Shown piece by piece: positions 19,023 to 27,800 of a stretch of DNA of 64,000 nucleotides; position 1 is the first letter of the stretch; every line of letters begins with the position of its first letter. This stretch comes from Pseudomonas sp. Irchel s3b2. Lineage in GTDB: Bacteria; Pseudomonadota; Gammaproteobacteria; Pseudomonadales; Pseudomonadaceae. Below the pieces are notes generated by a model, which had not been told where the DNA came from, ran no database searches, and saw nothing but the letters and a program-made list of their open reading frames with translations. The stretch is taken from positions 337,511 to 401,510 of the forward strand of contig NZ_FYEB01000002.1 in NCBI RefSeq assembly GCF_900187445.1, given 5' to 3'. The translations under genes were made by a program, and so were the position numbers.

Positions 19023-19922
19023 TCAATTACTGGACAACCGGTCTCCACGCGCAAACTTCCAGGTGCGGATGATTTCCAGCCGATCGATGTCCGACAAATC
19101 CCCGGTAAACGGTGCAAACGGCGCCGCGAGTCTTACGATGCGCTGCGCCGCCTGGTCCAGCAGCGGCTGGCCGGATGATTCCAGCACCAGCACTTCATAC
19201 AGCGAGCCGTCGCGGTTGATCGAGACCATCAGTCGCAAATTGCCGTAAATCTGTTTGCGCCGTGCTTCGTCGGGGTAGTTGAGATTGCCGATGCGTTCGA
19301 CCTTCTTGCGCCATTCATCTTTGTACCAGGCACCCTTGTCGCGCATGGTCGAAGCGGCGCTCAAACGGTGGATGCGCGGGCGCTTGGCGTACAGCTGTTG
19401 TTCATTGGCCAGTTCCGCTTCCAGGCTGGCGATGTCGCTGGACAACTGCGCGCTGTCGAACGTCGGTGCCGCCACTTGGGGTTTGGTCAGGGGCTTGGGT
19501 TCTTCAGTCTTGGTGGCGGCTTTTTTCGGCTTCGGCGCGACGGTGGTCACAGACGCCTTGGGCGCGGCTTCCTGCACTTGAGGCTTGGCCGCCGGCGGTG
19601 GAGTAACTGGCTGCACCTTGTTGTCCTGGAATGGCGCGACCTCGGTGGTCTTGGGAATCGCCTTCTTCTCCAGGGTGCCGCTGCCTTCCTGATTTTCCTG
19701 GGCGAGAAAGTCAGCTTTCGCAGGCTTCTTTTCGCTTTTGAAAGTGGCGAGGGTGATTTCCAGGGTTTTGCTGATTTGCTGGGGTTCGACCATGGTGAAC
19801 CCGACGCCCAACAGCAAGGCCAAGTGAATCAGCGCCGCGAGAAACAGGGTAAAGCCGAGGCGATCGGCCGGGCGCACGCCACGATGGGCGAGTTCAGCGG
19901 GCAGATCGGACGGGAGAGTCAT
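19023..19922 (-). CDS. tonB: TonB-family energy transducer
   Basis: Couples the inner-membrane proton-motive force to outer-membrane receptors. The protein has 299 residues: a cytoplasmic start, one membrane anchor near 23-43, a Lys/Pro/Ala-rich periplasmic spacer (about 60-150), a coiled segment (SSDIASLEAELANEQQL), and a C-terminal TonB domain (about 205-299) with NLNYPDEARRKQIYGNLRLMVSI and the YEVLVLESSG strand. No exbB/exbD lie nearby. The position next to gshB and the pil genes matches P. aeruginosa tonB3, which was linked to twitching; that link is inferred here. Confidence 0.9.
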   Translation of the reverse strand: MTLPSDLPAELAHRGVRPADRLGFTLFLAALIHLALLLGVGFTMVEPQQISKTLEITLATFKSEKKPAKADFLAQENQEGSGTLEKKAIPKTTEVAPFQDNKVQPVTPPPAAKPQVQEAAPKASVTTVAPKPKKAATKTEEPKPLTKPQVAAPTFDSAQLSSDIASLEAELANEQQLYAKRPRIHRLSAASTMRDKGAWYKDEWRKKVERIGNLNYPDEARRKQIYGNLRLMVSINRDGSLYEVLVLESSGQPLLDQAAQRIVRLAAPFAPFTGDLSDIDRLEIIRTWKFARGDRLSSN

Positions 19923-19986
19923 AACAAGGAAACCAACATCGCGTTTTCACAGGCCGGGCATGATAACGCAATGTTGGTTTGGCTTA

Positions 19987-20940
19987 TCAACGAGCCTTGA
20001 GCTTCTGATCGATGGCATCCATCAGCAGGCCACCGATGTCGGTGCCGAATGCATTATCGATCTCGCGAATGCAGGTCGGGCTGGTGACGTTGATTTCGGT
20101 CAGATGCTCACCGATCACATCGAGGCCGACGAATAGCAGGCCCTTTTCACGTAGGGTCGGGCCGACTTGCGCGGCGATCCAGCGATCCTTCTCGGTCAGC
20201 GGTCGGGCTTCGCCACGGCCACCGGCGGCGAGGTTGCCACGGGTTTCACCGAGCGCGGGAATTCGTGCCAGGCAGTAATCCACCGGCTCGCCGTCGATCA
20301 TCAGGATGCGTTTGTCGCCATCAACGATCGCCGGCAGGTAACCCTGGATCATGATCTGCTGCCGACCATGCAAGGTCAGGGTTTCGAGGATCACCGACAG
20401 GTTCGGATGACCAGCGGTGTGACGGAAGATCGACGAGCCGCCCATGCCATCCAGCGGCTTGAGGATCACGTCACCGTGATGGTCGGCGAATTCACGCAGC
20501 ACGTCCGGGCGACGGCTGACGATGGTCGGCGGCGTGCACTGCGGGAACAGCGTGGCGAACAGTTTCTCGTTGCAGTCACGCAGGCTTTGCGGCTTGTTGA
20601 CCACCAACACGCCGGCGCGCTCGGCCTGCTCCAGCAGGTAAGTGGAGTAGACGAACTCCATGTCGAACGGCGGATCCTTGCGCATCAGGATCACGTCCAG
20701 ATCGCTCAGCAGCGCATCGCTTTCGGCGCCCAGTTCAAACCATTTTTCCGGGTTGGCGAACACCTTCAGCGGACGCATCCGTCCGCGGGCCTCGCCTTCG
20801 GCCTGATACAAATCGCGCTGTTCCATATAGAACAGTTCCCAGCCACGCTTTTGCGCGGCCAGCAGCATGGCCAGCGAGCTATCCTTTTTATAGGAGATGC
20901 TGGCGATAGGATCCATGACAATCCCGACGCGAACGCTCAT
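19987..20940 (-). CDS. gshB: Glutathione synthetase GshB
   Basis: ATP-grasp ligase adding glycine to gamma-glutamylcysteine. The protein has 317 residues. The N-terminal domain begins VRVGIVMDPIASISYKKDSS. The ATP-grasp core has DVILKPLDGMGGSSIFR and the C-terminal metal/ATP site GLDVIGEHLTEINVTSPT. ATG 20940 is the conserved start (MSVRVGIVMD) with gaggaaaacccc upstream. It is divergent from pilG and followed by tonB after 64 bases. Confidence 0.97.
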   Translation of the reverse strand: MSVRVGIVMDPIASISYKKDSSLAMLLAAQKRGWELFYMEQRDLYQAEGEARGRMRPLKVFANPEKWFELGAESDALLSDLDVILMRKDPPFDMEFVYSTYLLEQAERAGVLVVNKPQSLRDCNEKLFATLFPQCTPPTIVSRRPDVLREFADHHGDVILKPLDGMGGSSIFRHTAGHPNLSVILETLTLHGRQQIMIQGYLPAIVDGDKRILMIDGEPVDYCLARIPALGETRGNLAAGGRGEARPLTEKDRWIAAQVGPTLREKGLLFVGLDVIGEHLTEINVTSPTCIREIDNAFGTDIGGLLMDAIDQKLKAR

Positions 20941-21173
20941 GGGGTTTTCCTCGAAATTGGGGTGGAAAGTGTTGTGAAAAAGTGGCGTCAGAGTGGCGCT
21001 GAGTGTGTTCCCGGTCAAGGAAAAACCACCGCCAGGGTCGCCCGATAGATTGGATGGGGAGACTGTGCTAAAAAGGCTGCCATGCCGTGTTGGCCCTTGA
21101 GTATCAAGGGTTTCGAGCCAGCGATGAGCGGCAAACGGACAAATTGATTCACAAAGGCGACGGTAGAGCCACT

Positions 21174-21578
21174 ATGGAACAGCATTCCAGCGCCTTGAAG
21201 GTCATGGTGATCGATGATTCGAAAACGATTCGTCGCACCGCCGAAACGCTGTTGAAAAACGTGGGCTGTGAAGTCATCACCGCAGTCGATGGTTTCGATG
21301 CCCTGGCCAAGATTGCCGACAATCACCCCGGCATCATCTTTGTCGACATCATGATGCCGCGTCTGGATGGCTATCAGACCTGCGCTTTAATCAAGAACAA
21401 CAGTGCGTTCAAGTCCACGCCAGTGATTATGCTGTCGTCCAGGGACGGGTTGTTCGACAAGGCCAAGGGGCGGATCGTCGGCTCCGACCAGTTTTTGACC
21501 AAGCCTTTCAGCAAGGAAGAACTGCTGAACGCGATTCAGGCCCATGTACCGGGCTTCGCCGCCGTTTCGCCGCAGTAG
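21174..21578 (+). CDS. pilG: Twitching motility response regulator PilG
   Basis: Stand-alone CheY-like receiver of the Chp system, promoting pilus extension. The protein has 134 residues. The acidic pair is in MVIDDSKTIRRT, the phospho-acceptor Asp in IIFVDIMMPRLDGYQT, and the Lys of the switch in LTKPFSKEEL. ATG 21174 (MEQHSSALK) matches the family; the in-frame upstream extension is rejected. It is first of pilG-pilH-pilI-pilJ-chpA-chpC. Confidence 0.96.
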   Translation: MEQHSSALKVMVIDDSKTIRRTAETLLKNVGCEVITAVDGFDALAKIADNHPGIIFVDIMMPRLDGYQTCALIKNNSAFKSTPVIMLSSRDGLFDKAKGRIVGSDQFLTKPFSKEELLNAIQAHVPGFAAVSPQ

Positions 21579-21635
21579 GACACGCACAGTGACGCTCGGC
21601 CATGGGGCCTGGTGTCGACAAGAATGGGGAAGACC

Positions 21636-22001
21636 ATGGCACGTATTCTGATCGTCGATGACTCGCCGACCGAAATGTACAAATTGACCGGCATGCTCGA
21701 AAAGCACGGTCATGAGGTATTGAAAGCCGAAAACGGCGCCGATGGCGTGGCCCTGGCCCGTCAGGAAAAACCCGACGCGGTACTGATGGACATCGTCATG
21801 CCCGGCCTCAATGGTTTCCAGGCGACCCGTCAGCTGACCAAAGACCCGGAAACCGGGCACATTCCGGTGATCATCATCACCACCAAGGATCAAGAAACCG
21901 ACAAAGTCTGGGGCACGCGCCAGGGCGCCAAGGACTACCTGACCAAACCGGTCGATGAAGAGACCCTGATCAAGACCCTGAACAGCGTGCTGGCCGGTTG
22001 A
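21636..22001 (+). CDS. pilH: Twitching motility response regulator PilH
   Basis: Second CheY-like receiver of the Chp pathway, thought to act as phosphate sink or to favour retraction. The protein has 121 residues: ILIVDDSPTEMYKL, phospho-Asp in AVLMDIVMPGLNGFQ, and Lys in DYLTKPVDEETL. ATG 21636 follows gggaagacc. The gap from pilG is 57 bases and pilI starts 10 bases later. Confidence 0.96.
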   Translation: MARILIVDDSPTEMYKLTGMLEKHGHEVLKAENGADGVALARQEKPDAVLMDIVMPGLNGFQATRQLTKDPETGHIPVIIITTKDQETDKVWGTRQGAKDYLTKPVDEETLIKTLNSVLAG

Positions 22002-22011
22002 TCGTCCGGCC

Positions 22012-22566
22012 ATGACCGAGTCGCTGACGGCTTTCGAACTGCTGCTGCAGATTGACCAGCGCTGTCGTCTGCTGGCGGCGGACCTGCCGTCCCAGCCGCC
22101 CCGACAGGACAGCTGGAGCGGCATCGGTTTTCGCTTGGGCGAGCATTGGTACGTCGCCCCCATGGGCGAAGTCAGCGAAGTCCTGCACGAGCCACGCGTT
22201 ACACAGTTGCCCGGGGTCAAGCCCTGGGTCAAAGGCGTGGCTAACCTGCGCGGGCGCCTGCTGCCGATCATGGATTTATATGGCTTTTTTAATGGTTATG
22301 AGCCCGGCCATGAACTGCCAGCCTTGCGCAAGCAACGGCGGATATTGGTGGTGGAGCACAAGGACGTGTTTGCAGGGTTGATGGTCGATGAGGTCTTCGG
22401 CTTGCAGCACTTTGCCCAGGACAGTCTGGAGCCGGTGTCGGCCGATGACGTGCAAGGGCCGATGTCGGCGTTCGTCAAAGGCCGGTTTCAGCGTGAGCAG
22501 AAGTGGCAGGTGTTCAGCCCGTTTGCGTTGGCGCAGTCGCAAGGATTCATGAACGTAGCGCTGTAA
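22012..22566 (+). CDS. pilI: Twitching motility CheW-like adaptor PilI
   Basis: CheW-domain adaptor that links the PilJ chemoreceptor to the ChpA kinase. The protein has 184 residues, with the CheW fold from about residue 35. Visible signatures are GFRLGEHWYVAPMGEVSEVL, the conserved VKGVANLRGRLLPIMDL and the GLMVDEVFGLQHF segment. The start is 10 bases after pilH, and an A-family REPIN separates its end from pilJ. Confidence 0.94.
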   Translation: MTESLTAFELLLQIDQRCRLLAADLPSQPPRQDSWSGIGFRLGEHWYVAPMGEVSEVLHEPRVTQLPGVKPWVKGVANLRGRLLPIMDLYGFFNGYEPGHELPALRKQRRILVVEHKDVFAGLMVDEVFGLQHFAQDSLEPVSADDVQGPMSAFVKGRFQREQKWQVFSPFALAQSQGFMNVAL

Positions 22567-22580
22567 TGGACGCGACGCGG

Positions 22581-22678
22581 CCCTTGTAGGAGCGAGGCTT
22601 GCCCGCGAAGAACGAAAACGCGGTGTTCCTGCAAGACCGCAGCGCCTGCTTCGCGGGCAAGCCTCGCTCCTACAAGGG
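22581..22678. repeat. REP pair (family A REPIN) inside the pil-chp cluster
   Basis: Outer arms cccttgtaggagcgaggc and complement enclose a variable spacer. It begins 15 bases after the pilI stop and ends 35 bases before pilJ, so it lies inside a probable operon and may affect transcript processing. Confidence 0.9.
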
Positions 22679-22712
22679 CATAGAGTGAATTGGGCAGGAC
22701 AGGCGAGGACCG

Positions 22713-24773
22713 ATGATTAAAGCAAAAACAGGCAAGCCAGAAGGGTCGCGCAGTCGGTCGCAGATCATCGCGCTGTTCATCGCGCTGATCGTCTTCATCA
22801 TGCTGCTGTTCGCCAACTTCGCGTACCTCAACACCCAGGCCAATTACGACAAACAGTACATCGGCCACGCCGGTGAGCTGCGCGTGCTGTCCCAACGCAT
22901 CGCCAAGAACGCCACCGAAGCCGCCGCCGGCAAGGCCGCGGCGTTCAAGTTGCTCAGCGATGCGCGCAACGACTTCGCCCAGCGTTGGGGCTACCTGAAG
23001 AAAGGCGATCCTTCCACCGGCCTGCCGCCGGCACCGTCCACCGTGCGCCCGGAAATGCGCGCCGTGCAGCTGGATTGGGAGCGCTTGCTGAAAAACACCG
23101 ACGCCATCCTCTCCAGCGAACAGACCGTGCTGTCCTTGCATCAAGTGGCCGCGACCCTGGCCGAAACCGTGCCGCAGTTGCAGATTGAGTATGAAAAGGT
23201 CGTCGAAACCCTGCTGCAACGTGGCGCCCCGGCGGCTCAGGTGGCGATGGCCCAGCGTCAGTCGCTGCTGGCCGAGCGGATTCTTGGTGCGGTGAATACC
23301 GTGCTGTCCGGCGATGAAAATTCGCAGCAGGCGGCCGACGCTTTCGGTCGCGACGCGGCGCGTTTCGGCCTGGTGCTCAACGGCATGCTTCAAGGCAATG
23401 CGGCACTGAAAATCAGCCAGGTCGAAGACCGCGATGCGCGCGCCCGGTTGACCGAGATTTCCGAACTGTTCGAATTCGTATCGGGTTCCGTGGACGAAAT
23501 CCTCGAAACCTCGCCGCAGCTGTTCAAGGTCCGCGAATCGGCCACCAACATCTTTACCTTGTCGCAAACCCTGCTCGATGAAGCCTCGCACCTTGCCAGC
23601 CGTTTCGAAAACCTCGCCGGCGGGCGCAACACCGATACCATCGGCGGCTATGTGCTGGGCCTGCTCGCGTTGATGTCGATCATCCTCATCGGCCTGGTGA
23701 TGGTGCGTGAAACCAACCGTCAGCTGCGTGAAACCGCCGAGAAGAACGAGCGTAACCAGAACGCGATCATGCGCCTGCTGGACGAAATCGAAGACCTCGC
23801 CGACGGCGACCTGACCGTGACCGCCTCGGTGACCGAAGACTTCACCGGCACCATCGCTGACTCGATCAACTATTCCGTCGACCAACTGCGCGATCTGGTG
23901 GCGACCATCAACCTCACCGCCGGCCAGGTCGCCGCCGCCGTGCAGGAAACCCAGGCCACCGCCATGCACCTGGCCCAGGCCTCGGAGCATCAGGCCCAGC
24001 AAATATCCGAAGCCTCCACGGCGATCAACGACATGGCCCAGTCCATCGATCAGGTCTCGGCCAACGCTGCCGAATCCTCCGCAGTGGCCGAACGTTCGGT
24101 GGAAATCGCCAACAAGGGCAACGAAGTGGTGCACAACACCATTCACGGCATGGACAATATTCGCGAGCAGATTCAGGACACCGCCAAGCGCATCAAACGG
24201 CTGGGTGAGTCTTCTCAGGAAATCGGCGACATTGTCAGCCTGATCGATGACATTGCCGATCAGACCAACATCCTCGCCCTCAACGCGGCGATTCAAGCGT
24301 CCATGGCCGGTGACGCCGGGCGCGGTTTTGCGGTGGTGGCCGACGAAGTGCAGCGCCTGGCCGAGCGTTCGTCCGCGGCGACCCGGCAGATCGAAACGCT
24401 GGTGCGGGCGATTCAGACCGACACCAATGAAGCGGTGATTTCCATGGAACAGACCACCACCGAAGTGGTGCGCGGCGCGCGTCTGGCGCAGGATGCCGGG
24501 GTGGCCCTGGAAGAAATCGAAGGTGTATCGAAAACCCTCGCGGCATTGATCCAGAGTATTTCCAATGCCGCACAGCAACAGACTTCGTCGGCCGGCCAGA
24601 TTTCTCTGACGATGAACGTGATCCAGCAAATCACTACGCAGACCTCGTCCGGTTCCACCGCCACCGCCGAGAGCATTGGCAACCTGGCGAAAATGGCCAG
24701 CCAGCTGCGGCGTTCGGTGTCCGGTTTCACTTTGCCGGCCAGATCTGCGGACAACGCTGCGGACAACGCTTGA
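22713..24773 (+). CDS. pilJ: Type IV pilus chemoreceptor PilJ
   Basis: Methyl-accepting chemotaxis protein of the Chp surface-sensing system. The protein has 686 residues: first membrane segment near 19-40, a periplasmic region to about 310 built of two PilJ-type sensor modules (each with the Leu-rich [12 protein letters not shown] or similar helix), second membrane segment near 312-331, a HAMP-like linker, and a long cytoplasmic coiled coil. The signalling tip around residues 508-545 keeps [14 protein letters not shown] and [18 protein letters not shown]. chpA starts 37 bases later. Confidence 0.96.
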   Translation: MIKAKTGKPEGSRSRSQIIALFIALIVFIMLLFANFAYLNTQANYDKQYIGHAGELRVLSQRIAKNATEAAAGKAAAFKLLSDARNDFAQRWGYLKKGDPSTGLPPAPSTVRPEMRAVQLDWERLLKNTDAILSSEQTVLSLHQVAATLAETVPQLQIEYEKVVETLLQRGAPAAQVAMAQRQSLLAERILGAVNTVLSGDENSQQAADAFGRDAARFGLVLNGMLQGNAALKISQVEDRDARARLTEISELFEFVSGSVDEILETSPQLFKVRESATNIFTLSQTLLDEASHLASRFENLAGGRNTDTIGGYVLGLLALMSIILIGLVMVRETNRQLRETAEKNERNQNAIMRLLDEIEDLADGDLTVTASVTEDFTGTIADSINYSVDQLRDLVATINLTAGQVAAAVQETQATAMHLAQASEHQAQQISEASTAINDMAQSIDQVSANAAESSAVAERSVEIANKGNEVVHNTIHGMDNIREQIQDTAKRIKRLGESSQEIGDIVSLIDDIADQTNILALNAAIQASMAGDAGRGFAVVADEVQRLAERSSAATRQIETLVRAIQTDTNEAVISMEQTTTEVVRGARLAQDAGVALEEIEGVSKTLAALIQSISNAAQQQTSSAGQISLTMNVIQQITTQTSSGSTATAESIGNLAKMASQLRRSVSGFTLPARSADNAADNA

Positions 24774-24810
24774 ACCGCCCCAAGGCGGATGCATCTTGAT
24801 TGGAGTGGTT

Positions 24811-27800
24811 ATGGGTGATCGGCACGACTATGTGGCCCTCGAATGGGTCAAAGGCGAGATTGCCGAAACGCTGAAACAGGCTCATCAGGCGATCGAAACC
24901 CTGATCGACGACCCGCAGGCGACGCACACGCTGAGTGAGTGTCTGGCCTGTGTCCATCAGGTTCACGGTAGTTTGCAGATGGTCGAGTTCTACGGCGCGG
25001 CCCTGCTCGCCGAAGAAATCGAGAAGCTGACCAGCGCCTTGCAGCAAAACCGCATCAGCCATCGCGACGAGGCGATCCATCTGTTGCTGCACGCCTTGGG
25101 GCAATTGCCGACTTACCTCGACCGGGTGCAAAGCGCCCGTCGTGATTTGCCGCTAGTCGTGTTGCCGTTGATCAATGACCTGCGCAGCGCCCGCGGCGAA
25201 AGCCTGTTGTCGGAAACCAGTTTGTTCAGCCCGCAACTGCCGGACCTGCCGCCCCTGAGCGAAGAAGCCCTGGCGCTGCTGGAACCGTCCGACTTGCCGA
25301 ATGTACTGCGCAAGTTGCGGCAGATGTTGCAGATGGCGCTGGTCGGCTTGCTGCGCGAGCAGGATAGCGAAACCCACTTCGGTTATCTGGCCAGGGTGTT
25401 TGCGCGCCTCGAAGCGTTGTGCGGCAATGCGCCCCTGAGCCCGTTATGGCAAGTCGCTTCGGCGCTGGTCGAAGGTATGCGCAATGGCTCGATAGCCAAC
25501 AGCCCGGCGTTGCGCAGCCTGTTCAAGGACGCCGACAAAGAGCTCAAGCGTTTGCTCGAACAGGGCATGCCCGGCATCAATCAACCGGCGCCGTCCGAGC
25601 TGCTCAAAAGTTTGTTGTTCTATATTGCCAAGGCCGAACACCTCACCGGGCAGATGCTGACCATGAAAGATCGCTACTCACTTGACGACGCGCTACCCGA
25701 CGGCGCGATGGTCGATGAAGAACGGGCAAGGCTGGCCGGCCCTGATCGCGATGCCATGCGCTCGGTATTGGCGGCGCTGTGCGAAGAGCTGGTGCGGGTC
25801 AAGGAGCGCCTGGACCTGTTCGTGCGCAGCGACCGTCAGCACACCTCGGACCTCGAAAGCCTGCTGGCGCCCCTGCGGCAAATCGCCGACACCTTGGCGG
25901 TGCTCGGTTTCGGCCAGCCGCGCAAGGTCATCATCGATCAACTGGCGGTGGTGCTGAGCCTCGCCCAGGGCCAGCGCGAACCCAACGACGCGACCCTTAT
26001 GGATGTCGCCGGAGCCTTGCTCTATGTCGAAGCGACCTTGGCCGGCATGGTCGGCACCGTGGAGCCGGAAAGCCAGGAAGACAGCCGTCTGCCGACCACC
26101 GACCTGACGCAGATCCACCAGATCGTGATCAAGGAAGCGCGCATCTGTCTGCAACAGGCCAAGGACATGATCGTCGACTACATCGACGCCGACTGGGACC
26201 GCCAGCATTTGCAATCCTTGCCGGCATTGCTGACCCAAGTGCGCGGCGCGCTGGCGATGATTCCGTTAGCCCGCGCGGCGAGCCTGGTCGAGACCTGCAA
26301 CGGCTTCATCCGCGAGCATCTGCTGGTGGACCCGGGCCAGCCCGGCTGGCAGCAACTGGACAGCCTGGCCGACGTCATCACCAGCATCGAGTATTACCTG
26401 GAGCGCCTCGGCGACGACCCCGAAGCACCGGGGGAACACCTGCTTGATGTCGCGGAAAAAGGCCTGGCCTCACTCGGCTTCTTCCCCCGCGAACAGCAGG
26501 TGCCGATGCTCAAGGATGTGCTCAACCCCAGTGAAGCCCTGGTCATGCAGGACATGCAGGAACTGGACGACCCCGAAATCGTTCAGTCCCTGGCCGATGT
26601 GCTGGCCAGTCCTGTGTCGTCGGTCAACCCACCAGCGCTGATCACGCCGGGTAGCCTGTTGCCGCCACCCGCCGGTGAAGAACCGGTGGATGATGAGCTG
26701 CGGGAAGTCTTCCTCGAAGAGACTGACGAGGTGCTGGAAATCCTTGAGGAGTATCTGCCGCGCTGGTCGGCCAATCCCGACAACACATCAGCCTTGGTTG
26801 AATTACGCCGCGCCTTCCATACTCTCAAAGGCAGCGGCCGGATGGTCCGTGCGCTGGTGCTGGGCGAACTGGCGTGGGCGGTGGAAAACCTGCTCAACCG
26901 TGTGCTTGAACACAGCGTCGCACCTTCGCCTGCGGTGCAACAACTGGTGGGCGATGCGCTGAAGCTGCTGCCGGAACTGGTGGCCGAGTTCGCCGCCAAT
27001 GCCCAGCGCCAATGCAACGATGTCGATCAATTGGCCGCCCGCGCCCATGCCCTGGCCAAGGGTGATAAGCCGGTGTCCGATGAGGACGTGCAGGATGTCG
27101 CGGCGCTCGATCCACTGTTGCTGGAGATCTTCCGCAACGAAGCCGAAACCCACTTGAGCAGCCTCAATCGCTTCCTCGATCAGGCCGCCGAGCATGTGCC
27201 GCTTCAGGCCAGCGACGAGTTGCAGCGAGCCTTGCACACACTCAAGGGCAGCGCCTCGATGGCTGGCGTGCTGCCGATTGCCGAGCTGGCGGCATCGCTG
27301 GATCAACTGGCCCGAGAGTACAAGGCGCACCGAATTGCCCTCGACCTGGACGAAGTCGAATTGCTGCTGGAAGCCGAAGGGCTGTTCCGTCTTGGGCTGC
27401 GACAACTCAAGAGCGATCCGCTGGCCGAAATTCCCGACGCCCGCTCGTTGATCGAGCGAACCCACACAGTGCTGACCGAGCGTCTGCAAAGCCTCTTGAG
27501 CGCGCCCAGCACGGGACTGCGCATCAAGCGCGACCCGCAACTGATCAACAACTTTCTCGCCCAGGGCATGGACATCCTGCTGGACGCCGAAAGCCTGTTG
27601 CAGCGCTGGCAACAGCATCCCGGCGAGCGGCAGGAACTCAGTGCGCTGCTGGACGAACTGACCATCCTCGGCGAAGGCGCGCACCTGGCCGATCTGCATC
27701 CGGTGGATGAGCTCTGCGAAGCATTGCTCGACCTGTATGGCGCGGTGGAAGAAAGCAGCCTGGCGGTCAGCGACAGGTTTTTCCACGAGGCGCAAAGTGC

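Noticed and set aside
22488..24794. Very long open frame antisense to pilJ
   Set aside because: It is a mirror of pilJ's high-GC codon pattern: His/Gly/Arg-rich without known motifs, and no ribosome site. pilJ itself is certain.
24676..24810. Upstream in-frame extension of chpA
   Set aside because: It overlaps the 3' end of pilJ, and the ATG at 24811 has its own ribosome site and matches the family start.
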